The translations under genes and the position numbers were made by a program. 64,000 bases of DNA from Didymodactylos carnosus (lineage: Eukaryota > Rotifera > Eurotatoria > Philodinida > Philodinidae): NCBI GenBank assembly GCA_905250885.1, contig CAJNOQ010000065.1, positions 21,348 to 85,347 of the forward strand. The letters are read 5' to 3'. A model generated the notes under the pieces. That model ran no database searches. It saw nothing but the letters and a program-made list of their open reading frames with translations, and was not told the DNA's origin. Positions 46,984 through 59,925 of the stretch are shown piece after piece. Each line of letters starts with the position of its first letter. Position 1 is the stretch's first letter.

Positions 46984-49012
46984 ACAACATCAATTGTATT
47001 TGGTATGAATTTATCCGAGAATGAAACAGGTTATTAAAACAGAAGTGGATTCAGAATTCCTTTTAGGATGAGTGAGGATGTTAAAAGGATGTAATATGCT
47101 GGGAAAAAACGACAAGTTTCTTTGTCAAGAGGCCATTTTTAGAAATCATCAATAGCTCAACTAATCACCCGTTCGCTAATCTGTGTAAAAAAATAGTCAA
47201 TATTTCATTCCTTCAGCTACTATATTTTATTGTAAATAGAGATCAACATTTTTTTTTTAAATTTCTCTTTGCTCAAACTCTTGATCTTATTTTTTGGATA
47301 TAAATAGTGTATCCCGACTTTTCTTTTGTACATGATTGTTTTTAGTTTAGCAGTCGTATATATTTTGTCCATTTTTTAGTAAGTGCTGTCTTCGAAAAAA
47401 CGTCCAGTACACCACTCTCATTTTGTTTTTGTTCATACACTCTTGAAGGTGTAATGTTGTTGTTGTACTTTTAAAGATTTTTCGTGTTGCTGTGGCCTTA
47501 CTTTACTATTCATACTTATATATTTACGTTTGCTGTTGTTTTCTGTTTTTTAATATTTTGTTGCAATATTTTGTTGAACAGTTTTTGTTTTTTATATGTT
47601 GCTGTATGTGAACAGTGATGATGCGTGTGGGGACAGTGAAAATAAAGAAAACATAGTCGTTTAAAACTAAGATTTTCAGTGGCTTTCACGTGAACCATTT
47701 TATTACTGATTGATAATCAGTGCCACAAATATGGAGAGGATGTTTCAGCCTGGAACGTGCAGGATGTATTCATCTTGAATAATTGAAAATTTTTGTTGTT
47801 TTCCATGGAAACTATTTAAAATTTTTTTTCTAGTACCTCTATGAATTCGATTCGCACTACCTCAGAGACACATGCAGTTCCACCTTTCCCCCAATGTTTG
47901 ACTCGTATTTGTCTTATGAGGTGTGACAATTACTTTTGTTGAAGACTTTTTTCTTAACATAAGGCCTATAGACCTAATCTGCACGACACGAGTTAACTCG
48001 CTAAGTTAAGAAATTTGCTTGATGTTGCTTCTTAACAACTCCAATCAGATTCCTTGGCTCTGCGTTAACGCTCATAGTGCTACTGTAAATTGTGACAGTC
48101 GCTGCAAATCACTATAGCAACTGACGCAAGAACGTCAGTCACCTTTCGCACTGGCAGCGACTGAGCATATTTCTCATTCGGAAAAGCGACTGTTAAGTAG
48201 TTCTTCTTACTTATCTGTTGAGATGAGACTGATCTTCGAAATATAGAAAAACAAACTACTTTTCGTTCTAGAAGTCAGCTCAGACTTCAGGATAATAAGT
48301 CTCATCATTTTAATTTTAAGATTTCCATTGTTTTGAAAATAAGTTGCAGCGCTAGTAGTTCGGCTCCACATGTTAGGCCTGCAAACAATATGAAGAACGC
48401 TCCAGAATTAAAGTAAAATAGTTTTACAGCTTTCTGACATAAAAAAGTGTCTGATAAACATTTAGTTGCAAAAGGTGACCAGTACGCGTGCCAGACACGT
48501 TTTCGACTGAAAGCTGTCTGACACATGGTTGACTGCTTCATCGGGTCAGGCGCTTTTCTGACTACCATTTAATGGTCCGTCAATAAGTCGCTATGACGAC
48601 TGTCACAATTTACAGTGAATGCCGTAATATTCTCAATATATATCTTTTTCTCAATAATAATACTGGAAAAATCGAAATAGATAACCAACAGTAAGTGGCG
48701 CCCTCAGTATATGACATAACCTTCACACTGCCTCTTACTTTCATTGCACGACAGTCTTCTTTTTCTGAATGAAACACTACACCATGAACCAGATATATGT
48801 GTAATGCATAAGTGTTTCACAGTTTGTTTCCCTATATGCTAGCAGGTATTAATTACTTATCAATAAGAAATTCAAGCTACCAAAGAGTTTTTAAACTTCA
48901 CATTTTTCGAATTTGTTTTGAATTGAAGATATAAACGATTTTTACATACCAGTACAAACATAATAAAACAGAATACACAAATAATGCACTTTGCTGCCAT
49001 GTTGAGGCAACA
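46984..49012. other. Intergenic region with one TIR element
   Basis: Begins with the 3' UTR of the PAS gene and ends with the promoter side of the long gene at 49013. Apart from the element at 48083-48615 I see no coding or RNA feature. Confidence 0.55.
48083..48615. mobile_element. Non-autonomous TIR element with CAGTCGCTG-type words
   Basis: CTGTAAATTGTGACAGTCG at 48083-48101 is exactly complementary to the end at 48597-48615. Weaker pairing continues about 20 bp inward (TATAGCAACTGACG against CGTCAATAAGTCGCTATG). The interior is enriched in GACTG, CAGTC and GCGACT words on both strands. Target duplication is not clear and no transposase is present. Confidence 0.8.
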
Positions 49013-52000
49013 ATGAATATTGAATTGTCTAATGGTGACTTAAAAATTTGTTATAGACTAGCGAAATTATTACGTCAAGAACTAACTGAAGAGTTTCTTA
49101 AATTATACGATAGTTTTCCAGAATGGAATGGAATTAAGGTAATAGTTCAAAGACTATTTGTTTTTTTATTCTTCCGCTGCTTATCTATCTCGTTTTTTGT
49201 GAGTTTTTGCTTACTACTCGTTATTCATGCTGATTATTGCACAGACTTGTCTATTTCTTTATATTTCTTTAGCTTGCCAACGTTAAAGAGCAAATTCGTC
49301 AATTACAAGAATTATCTGACGTTGAATTTGATAAGTATAACGTTGAACTTGAAACAAACAACAACTTGCTTGACGAAATTGGCAACATTATTGAAGTATC
49401 CAAATCAATGGATTTTAATAATGAAACCAATGGAAGTCATCGCAGCAACATCAATAAAGCTACTTTAATTGAAAATGATCTTTATCAAGAGCAACAGCAA
49501 CAAACAAGAGCATCAAAATCTTATGAACCAACAAACGTATCCCGCATTATATCACCACGAATAGAAAAGAAAAAACAAGAATATGAAACTACAGTAGCGA
49601 ATAATTTAGCTTATGATGAATCTTTTCCAATCGGATCAAAAAATATTTCACAGTCATCAATTCAAAGAAATAATACATTAAAGTAAGTATTCTTTACCGT
49701 TAAACTGGGATAACGAGAGTAAAAGCAAACCCTTAGCAACCGTCACGAGTTAGACGATGTCACATTTCGAAAAATAATATTCATCAACTAGACAGATGAA
49801 TCAAAAAATTAAGACTAATCGCGCTGCGCAACTAGATCTTTTGCTTTATCATTTTACGCTTTATTTCCTTATTCTGCTTTTTTTAAGAACAAATCCGTTT
49901 GGTTTTAATACTTTACCATCGAAAAATGTTTATTTGAATTTAACGGATCCACCTGAAATGTTTACTCGACTTACGCCAACATTACAACAATATCAATATG
50001 ATAAAAAGAAAAATTTCAGAGATGAAACTGTACGTGTAGAAAAGCTTGATGATGATGATACAAATAATTATCCATATGGTGCAACGAAAAAACATACACC
50101 TGGTTGTACGACCAATTTGATGCAAAAAAATTATTATAAAATGACTACGGATGTCGATAAAACTGTCCAATTGTTCGAATCAAGAGAAGAACAATCAAAG
50201 AAAAATCTTTACGATGAAAATGCAACAACAGAACAATTAACTATCGATCTAGAACAATATAGAGAGGTAATTGTGTGGTTGTACAGGAGCGAAAAAGTTT
50301 GCGCTTCCGGTGTAAAATTTGATTAGTCATGGGTAATTTCATTTATATATTTTACTTAAAGAGCTGTTTAATTTTTGTTTTTGTCTCATCTTGACGGACA
50401 CTATCTATCTGGATCCTCATACTTAATTTTCGTCATTTGACAAACTATTACTGTAGGAAGTCATAAAATGATGATTTCTACATGCTGTATGGGAAAAAAC
50501 AAAAACATTGTTATGTATGTCTAGAAACTTTTTAGTTTAGGTTATCATGAGGTGTCGCCGAATGCTACAAGTCTTTTTGATGCTTTTCGTGATATCTTAC
50601 CTTTGTGTGAATAAATCTATCTATCTATCGTATATGAGTTAAACAAATTAGCACTTGTGAATGAATAGAAAATAATGAATTTTGATTTTTATCGTGCATG
50701 CGCTTTCAAAGTCAAGGTAGTCTTTAGATATCAACACCACCGTCGTGCATATGTAATCGTGTTTTTTCTTCTTCACCTCTATTTACGTGTTCGTAAAAAC
50801 ACTGAGGCATTGTTCCACAGCGTGTTTTTTCTCTTTTCCACTAGTGATGCATCATTCCTTTTTAGTAAGAGAAATCGACAACTTTTCAATTATTATTTTC
50901 TGACCACTATTTTAGTTTTAATTAGAATGAAAACAAATATGTTTAAAGAAGGTGCATAAATATTTAAACATCTATCGATCTAATCATAATAAAATACGAG
51001 ATATGATCATAACATAATTTTTTGGGTAGCCACTGCTAATACTCTCCGTTGGTGGATTATTGTTACTGCTATATCTAGCTCTATCGTCTCATATAAAAGA
51101 GATTCTCATTGACATATTGGCAGTTAATTAATTTGATGTGGTTTATACCAAATTTGTGCCTTTCGACGATAAGTTTGTTCTTTTTCTTTTTTCTCTTTCT
51201 CGCTACACGTGTGCTGTATGCAAAAAAAGAGTAAAAGAAGAGTCACAGAGAGACGCTTCATTTATCGCGGATATCTCTGGTTATTTTTTCTTTTTTTGTT
51301 TTGCTTTTGTGTTTTGTTTGAAGAAGAAAGGAAAGAAAACCTAAAACGACCGATGTGTGTCCCACGTATAATTTATACACACATCTATATACAGAGGCAT
51401 ATCACTCAATTACATTAAAAATACTAAAGAAAGTAGAGTACATACACTTATAATATAGGTGAGACTTTCTTTGCAACCGAAAAAGAAATGAAATCAAAAT
51501 TTGTGTTCACTAGGAGTTCTATGGTATTTTTTTGTTCGATTTATGTATAATATATAACAAAGCGTCTTTCACTTGTTTCTTCTAGACGATTTCATCTATA
51601 TCATCGTTTAAAACACAAGTGCCACCGTTGTGTTCACTAGGTGATACCATTGAACTCGTTCAACAACGACCAACAAATCGTTCAACAACATTGTCTGATA
51701 AAATTGCAAAAAATAGTTCAATGAAAAATAATCGAAGTAGTAGTACTAATAATTCGTCATCATCAACAATAACATCGCTTAACCATGCACCTGAGTGCAC
51801 AACGCTCTATTTTCCGCCATCATCAAGCACGATTGATAAACAGCAAGAATATTCCTCTTCTGCTTCATCATCACCACATGAATCAACATCAAGTGGTGAC
51901 AGTGATGACCAGGACGAGGAAGATAGAAATGAAAATATAAAATTAGAAAAATACCCGAATATTGCTTATCAACGATTGGGTGATGATGATGAAATCGACG

Positions 52001-55000
52001 AACACGAACAGCCATCACCATTAAAAAACGAAAACTGTTCACATTTACAATTAAATAATTCAACAGCAATAATAAAGGCTAAAGTCGAAGATAATTCATA
52101 CAAAACAGTTTTAACTCATCGTACAAATTTATCCCCATCACATGATATTGTACGACAGCATGCAAAACCAATTTCAACAACAAGTGGTTATAATTCACAC
52201 GGCTCATCGACGACAAAATCATCAGATAATAGTGGTAGCACACGAACAGAATCAGACATTGATGAAATTCCTAGTGACGATGAACATCGTAGTACCACTA
52301 TTTACACGCAGAGGCATAATCGAGCACACGAAATATCGACAGTTGTCTCAAATGCGCCTCTAAGCCATATACTGAATAGAAAAACAACTACATCTCCGCC
52401 TGTTCTTAATAAATCATCGACTGATTCTAAAGGCATAACAATTACATCACCATTAGTCTCTTCATCGGTAAGGACGGTGTCTTAATGTTCATTTTCGTTT
52501 TCTTCTTCCCATGATGTTATACACATACTGATAGAATACAACATCTCATAATTTAACTGCCATTTTGTTTTCATCCTTTTCTAGTATCAAGATGCGAAAA
52601 ATAAGAACACATTCCGATGTGTTGACCGTGATCGACGTACACCAGGTAAATAAACTAGATAAAGACTTGCGGTTTTTATCGTCTTAGATAGAAAACTTTT
52701 CTTTACCGATCCATATATGGGGACACCTTGCAGTCGAGGTGGTGTACCTTGCGGGTGAAAATATATATGATGTCACATGGTAATGTTTCTTTCAGAAGAG
52801 AATTCAAGAACGTAGTGAAAACCATACGAGGGGGAATAATTCATTTCTAACTATTTAGACCGAAAGCTGGAAAATTCGTAACTCAGCTAAAATCAGTCCA
52901 TACTACGCCAAAGCTTCGACATATACTCCATTTTGTCTGCTGTATATACTGAATTTCAACAAAAGTCGTAGAAATCATTAGACAGTGCTTGGTTTTTGAG
53001 ATGGTTTTCTAGAAACCTTTGGAAGTAAGAAAATGTGTCTTTCGGATCTCAATCACCAGATCAGATTCAGCAGACAAAATCGAGTGTATGTTGAAGCTTT
53101 GGCGTAGTTTGGATTAATTTTGGCTGAGTTATGAATTTTTTAGTTTCGGCAAAATTAGCCAGAAATGGATTATTTCACCTTGTATGGTTTTCGCTACGGT
53201 CTTGAATTTGCTTCCGAAAACAAACAATATCATGGATCAGCGTTGTCATTAACCTATGTTTCAAGTCACTTTAAGCGTATTAATCTTAAAGTTGAGTTGA
53301 TAGGTGTGTCCCAGCAAAATTGCTACAACCCCGAAACAACGATAGCTGGCAGCCTCGGACTTGTGCAGTTTTGTAGAGGACACTCTGGGTTATTTTTTCC
53401 ATAAATGGTATCCCCATATATGGGTCGGTAGAGTAAAGTTTTCTGTCCAATACAATAAAAATCGCAAGTCTCTTGCTAGTTTCGCTCTTGAGTTATTCAA
53501 AAAATAACCAAGAGTACTGCTTTTTTTATAATAGTTTGTATATTTGTACTGTATGTTTTTCAGGAGATGACAATAATTATAGTGTTACAGACAATCCTCA
53601 AATTAATGATAATGATGACAAAAAGCCAAATCATTTTCTTGTACCACGCTTCAAAGGTACGTGTAGTTAATTCTTTATCTGGTATTTTTATAAAGAAAAG
53701 TTGACCATCCTGGTATCATTATACCAAAAACAGTGATTAAGTATGAAAAGTTTGGGATGAAAGATAACTTATCTTAAAAGTTTTGGGAACGTACATAGTC
53801 GATTGAATTTGAAATTTTCCCAGAAAAATGTTTCAAGAAATTTTGCTCGCTTCATGCTTGGTGTAGTGTTTTTTTAGAAATTCTGCTGGAGTTTACTCAA
53901 TGCATAAACACCCCGGTTGGATCGCTACCACAGCTGGACATCCTTTAGCCATTATGTGTCTGTTAAACACTCACTCTTGTGTACATTTCACTAAACATGC
54001 ATTAGGCTTACCAAATTCTAACCCAAATCGCACTAGTTTTTTATCTGGAGGTTGAGTCTCGAGCTAATGCATGCCTATTTTTTATGTCTCTTTTAATCTG
54101 TTAAAAAGATCATCAGTAGTATCATGTAAGGTAATACAGGTTGGTAGGTCAGCAATAAAATTCTTTCATTTATCTTTTAAAGTTATTTTGTTTAAGCTTC
54201 AAATTTTCTTATATTCTTCTTTAAACTCAATGGCCATGCTTGATTTCTTGATATTTTCACATGTACGAACAGTTTTGACCATAGCTGCCACCTTGTCCGG
54301 ATTTTCCGACAAATTCCGGTTTTGGGAGTTTTTTTCAGCATTTGCCCGGTGTCCGGGATTTGTCGGATTTTGAGAAATTTTTCGCTTTTGGCTGGTTTTC
54401 CCTGATCATGAAGATTTTTAAGTGTTTTTATCTATAGTTTGTGAAGGTTGTCTTTCTCATATTATAGGCCAGCTAAAATGCCAGTTACTTTTCGGATCAA
54501 AAATATACATTCAAAAACAGCGTGTTGATTAAAATCGAAATTTATATTTATGTTTGTTATTTTCTTGTATTTTATCTAGTAAAATCATCTAGAGCTAGAA
54601 AAGAAAGGTTTTTTGGTACTGCACAGTAGAAAAAAGTTCAGTAAGGCAGTGGAAATGGGTTTCCATTTTTTTTTCGAATTTTGAAAAAAAATCCCGGAGC
54701 TTTGCAGATTTTAGGACTATGATGTCGTATTTCTGACTTATACAGGTGGTCGCTCTAGTTTGGACACTCGTAAGAATTAAAATTACGAAAATCAGTCTAT
54801 ATTGGAACTAGTCTTATGTTCTTTTTGATATAAGGCGAACTTTTCTTTTTAATTTCTACCCCTATATATGATATCTATATATATACATTTGTCTTTGTAA
54901 TGATTGATGAGATAGAGCACGTACACATCCTTAATTTTATGCCTATGTGTATATAATTTACACTTGAAGTTAGATAAACGTATGAGTGCATTTACAAAAA

Positions 55001-58000
55001 TAAAGAATATGATATTCAGATGTCAACTTAGAAAAGAAAAATTGCTATTTTTTTGTCAAAATTAAAAAGAAAAAAACAATTAAAGTTTCGATTACGCAAG
55101 ATTATATGTATATATATGTAAACACGTGTTTTTAACCTGTTTTCACTGGACGTATGTGAGTCACTTTTCAACTGCGTACTGAACATGGTGAATTAATAAT
55201 AGAAAAAAAAGAAAGAAAAGAAGAAAAAACCATGCATTGTGACACACACAGAATTTAAAATAACATGGTTTCTTTTCCCGTTGGTTTAATTTGTTACCGT
55301 ATTATTTGTTATTTCATTAATTATGATGTGTATATTTCAATTGTTTTATAAAAATAGAATATGCAAGATTTTACGATGATGTGTCTCTATTGCAGACTTT
55401 CAGAAAGCTCATTCTTTATTCCATATAGAGGTGGGTTTCATAGCCGATTACCCTTTTTGAAGTTAAGTTAAGTACAAATTCATTATTCATTTTAGCTGAT
55501 CAAAACAAGAAGATAAACGTTCTCTTATTTATATAGCCCGTTTATTGTTGTATATTTTTTAGACACAACGGCAAAATCACTTGATTATGCTCAGAATTGT
55601 TCACTACAAAATCCTGGCTGGCCTTCATTGGATTCAGGATTTGTTCCACAGCATGTTATTACCACAACTGCACCATCAACTTCATTATATTCGTCTTCCA
55701 CTTCAACAAACAGTGGTAATACATCTACTTCAACATCGTCTAGTCAGAGGTAATCAATTCGTTTTACTCTACATCACTTGGACTTTTACTAATCCAGAGT
55801 TTACTTATCTTTCTTTCTCTAGAAATTTATCCGATAGTAATCAAATTTCATCTCGAAATCCTATATCAAATCGTACTTCGACCTTAAAAAAACGTAAACA
55901 GGTCTGATATATAATATTCAACTAGGTTTTGTGTTTATTTGGTACCATGTTTTTTAGAATCAACATGAAGAACCAATTCGAGCTGAGTTTATTCCTGGTC
56001 ATCGCGGTGATCAAGAAATAGATAAATTACTAATGTTTATTGATGGTGATAATATTAATCGTGATTCAACATCTGGACAAAAAAAAGACAATCAGCGTAA
56101 TCGTCGAAATACTACGAACACAAACCCAAATAATAATAATAGTAACAATAATAACAATAATAATAATAATAATACATCTCGTTCGAATACTACTACTACC
56201 ACGGCGACAACAACTAGTCGTAACGTTTCATCGTTCGAATCTACTTTGCCTTTATCTAATTCGAATCGTGGATCACAATCAAAACGGAAAACTCGAAAAC
56301 CAGTTAAAATTGCTAATAATAATTATGATCAAGCACAATCGATCGTTGAAAATAATTCAACAGAAAAACATTTAGTCGATGAATCTTCAATCGGTTATAT
56401 CGGTGAAGATGAAGAAACGACGAATACTTCATCGAAATCAAACGAACAATCACATTCCAAAGACAATAATTCTATTGATGATAATAATAATGACGGTAAC
56501 TCAATAAATAATATAGAACAAGAAAATGATAATTCAACAGTGCCTTCACATGAAGAACAAACAAATACTACAAATAATGTGGCGAATGATTTCACTGAAG
56601 TAAGCTTAGTTTTCATTGTTCTTTAAGAACATAGCTAATCAAACGTAATGTGCGGTAATATTGTTCAAATAAGAAGAATATAACTTCAACAGTTTGATAG
56701 TTATTTCTCTACTATTGATAAGTACTCTGAGATGTCATTTTTCACGATGGTGTTATTCCTGTATCTGTTCAGATCTATTATATAATCAAGTTTGGTGTTT
56801 TATGTAGACTTTATAATATGTATATGTAGATTCGCTTGTAGCAGATGTCTGGAAGATAGAAATAAGTGCTATTTTAACTCTTTTTATTTGTTTATAGGCG
56901 AGAATTGAACAAAATATTATTGATTCACAAGCACTAACTATTCCAGAAGAAACAACAACATCAGATCAATATTCATCACCAATTTCAAATTTATTATTTT
57001 CATTTGGACGTTCAAACGAAAACGAACCATTTGTTACTGTGACACATCGCCGGCGAACAACAAAAGATCGTCGAACAGTCAATTCAAATGAGAACAATGA
57101 TAGTAATTTTAGTCAAACTATCCCACAAACACCATCTTCAACTCGTTTACCACGTTATCCATTGATAAATTCTTCTGTTGAAAAAAAACGTACTAATCCT
57201 AACATGAGAATAAAGAACGCACCATCGAAATATCAAAAACAACAACAGCAACAGCAGTCGATCAGTAAAAATATTATCGAAGATAAACAATCGACTGAAT
57301 TGAAACAAAATAAAAATGAGCAACCACAAGCATTGACACCCTCAAAGCTAATACTATCTTTACCGACTCTTCTTCCACCAACTTCAACACACTCACAGTC
57401 ACCAACCAATGCCACTGATACAAATAATGAAACGAGTACTTCTATATCTTATGTACGTTTGTCATCCCAATCTTCTTCGTCAGCTTCATCATTATCATCA
57501 ATGAAAAAACCACCGAAATTAGTAGAGAATAGCTTGACAAAACCGCCGCCACCCGTCGTTTTTTTAAACAGCTCTGGTCAACAAATTTTAGATGATATCG
57601 CATTGTCAACAGACTTGAATGGTTTAACATTCGGTTTTCATGAGGATGCACCTTGTCTTGATGATGATACATCAGTCGAATCAGCGAATCAATTCAGTAC
57701 GGATGAAGTACAGGTAAGCAAATAACAGAACACACTTTTCTCTGTAACTGAGGCTCTTGCTCCTTATACCACATATCAGAGAATTGGAAAAACTTCTCTC
57801 GAATTGACTAAATTTATTCATGAGTTCCAGCTGGCTGATGTTGTTTTTTTTATGACAATCAGAGATTTGCGAAAGCTAACTATATTTCGAGAAAAAGTCT
57901 GGTTTTTCCTAAGTGCAATTTTAAAAGGAGAATGATCTTTCTCACTTGCGTTTTCGTTTCCTCTTTGTAGAACCTTTCAAACAAGACCTCTCAAAACGTT

Positions 58001-59925
58001 ATCGATAATCAACAAGAAGATACTAATCGTCAATATTCTTCTCATTCCGTTCATACCTCACAAGAAAATCTCTCTGCTGATCCTCAACAACAACCGATTG
58101 AGAACGAATCTAATACTACTGCTTCTTCCATTATCAATGTTGAAGAACAACAACTAGTATCACCGTTGCCCTCGATAGCTGATTTGGAAGATTCGCTAAG
58201 TATTAAATCATTATCATCATCATCAAATTCTGCAACAAGAATAAATCATCAATATAATCATTTTTCAAATAATCAAAGAGCGTATCGAAATGCTACCGGA
58301 CATATAAATACTCGTTACCGCTATAATAATGCGAACAATAATAAAGCCCAGTTTTATACCGGAATGGATATTCATCAAATGCGAGCTATGCCATTAACCG
58401 CCACAAATGATATGAATGCAACATATCATTATGAAAATACGAATAATTCAATGTCTCCATTTCGGCATAATCGACGACAAAGTCATCCACAACGTCATCA
58501 GTCCGATCAATTTCAAGAACAGCGTTTCTTGCAACAATTAGCTGTTCAAAATGCTGCTTATTTACAGGCATTACGGTTAGCTGCAGCCGCTCAGCAGCAG
58601 CAATCGGCTCAGATTCATTTTAATGACTATGCACAAACTGCACAACCTCATTACGTACTAGTTCCATATGAGAAACAGGCGTATCAACTACGATCACAGG
58701 TATATTCGGATCCATCGATATTAAATTATGAAAGTCAGAATGAAGATGGTAATATTGATGAAAAAACAGTAAAAGATAACGAAAGTATCGAAGGAGATGA
58801 GGGAATGATACAACAAACGTTGACAAATAGTACAACATTAGATCAGCCTTTATTAGTTTACACAGCGATACCGGTTACGCCGAATGCGTGTACTACAAAC
58901 GGACCTTTGTATCCAATTCAAATACCAGTTTTCCCAACAGTGAAGGATGTAAAAGCAACAGCATCACTATCGTCACTTTCATCGTCATCTTCGTCAGCTA
59001 ATGGCGGTGTGGGTCAAGTGCCGGATGGCTCTGAACAGCAAATGTTTACTTTATATCACCCAGTGTCAGCGAGCACAGCTCATTTATTTCCTACATCCAT
59101 TCAAAATGTCTATCAATCTTACGGTCACGCTTATCATCCCGTACAAGTACCTCCACCGCCATCGCTTCATCCTGTCGTTGTTTCCCAACCATCATCGACA
59201 CCTCCTGCTGTTTCAACAACCGAGTCGTTAATTGTGCCTATGGAAGTGAGACAATTAAGTAATGCACCAATTGATATTCACGTTGTGACACAGTTGATAA
59301 ATACGAAAAAATTAATTGAAAATAACACGAACGATGATGATTCGTCTCTGTCCGAATTACAACGACAAGGAGAAACCGATTATGATATTGATGTTGATGA
59401 TAATAGAACGCTACAACAACAACAACAACAAAATAATTCTATAGGTGAATTATCAGATGAAAATAATTCTCGTAATACGACAACGACATCCACAACTCAA
59501 CAATCTAGTCGAATTATGTCAAATGTATTACAAATTGTTTATAGTCAAGAACGTGGGGAATTTAATTTGGATGATGTAACATATTATCTTGCAAATAAAT
59601 GGTCAGAAAATGTTGACAGATATATGAAAGGTAACTGTTTTAAAATACTCTAATACTCACGTATAGAAGTAATCAGCGTACCCATAGTCGAATAGTACAG
59701 ATTTTTCGTTTATATATAATTCTGTTAGACCCTAAAACTTCATAAATGATAACTTTTGAATTCTTGCAATACTACCACTATTAGCGAGGAAAATGATGAA
59801 TTGATTGAAAATGAACATACGAATTAATAGAGAAAATTGTACCATTCTTTGGTCGATGACTACCATGTTAAACTTTTTTCCTTCTAGGTGATCCAAATAT
59901 TCTATACATTGGTAGTAACAAATGA
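49013..59925 (+). CDS. Large unrecognised low-complexity protein (about 1,800 aa)
   Basis: Exons 49013-49138, 49273-49682, 49888-50266, 51586-52467, 52585-52645, 53564-53656, 55396-55434 (optional, 39 bp), 55563-55749, 55823-55901, 55958-56599, 56898-57713, 57971-59630, 59888-59925; 1,803 or 1,790 residues. All junctions keep frame. I do not recognise the family. Residues 1-90 look helical and possibly coiled-coil, containing LRQELTEEFLKLYDSFPEW and VKEQIRQLQELSDVEFD. Short islands that look conserved lie in a sea of Asn/Ser/Thr/Gln: IRAEFIPGHRGDQEIDKLLM, STDLNGLTFGFHEDAP, LLFSFGR, and the C-terminal NVLQIVYSQERGEFNLDDV. Basic patches (TLKKRKQ, KRKTRK, THRRRTTKDRR) suggest nuclear or RNA-binding roles, which is speculation. 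Introns contain transposon-like elements. Confidence 0.8.
50525..50632 (+). mobile_element. Possible 3' tail of a truncated LINE
   Basis: Inside the 1.3-kb intron 50267-51585. A segment ending GTGTGAATAAATCTATCTATCTATC has the simple-repeat tail typical of non-LTR elements, comparable with the TTCATTCATTCA tail of the LINE at 11440-12585. No reverse-transcriptase coding remains. Confidence 0.35.
52653..53482. mobile_element. 830-bp fold-back element inside an intron
   Basis: Ends AACTAGATAAAGACTTGCGG and the complement of CGCAAGTCTCTTGCTAGTT match, with about 75 bp of terminal inverted repeat through a TCCATATATGGGGA segment. Complementarity resumes inward: GAAAACCATACGAG (about 52818) against CTTGTATGGTTTTC (about 53178), then CTCAGCTAAAATCAGTCC and CGCCAAAGCTTC against 53094-53146. 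The arms are about 300 bp and the right arm has an extra ~110 bp. It begins 7 bp after the donor at 52645 and ends 81 bp before the acceptor, so the intron without it would be about 90 bp, the usual size here. Confidence 0.85.
54283..54723. mobile_element. Candidate element with TCCGGATTTT words, in an intron
   Basis: The left end begins CATAGCTGCCACCTTGTCCGG. The interior repeats TCCGG, CCGGGATTTGTCGG and CCCGGA, and the right side has ATCCCGGAGC and then CTATG at 54719. Ends share only CATAG clearly, so boundaries are approximate. It lies in the 1.9-kb intron before exon 55563 (or 55396) of the long gene. Confidence 0.45.

Noticed and set aside
53165-53404. 79-codon open frame inside the intron
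   Set aside because: It is a segment of the right arm of the fold-back element and has no coding features.
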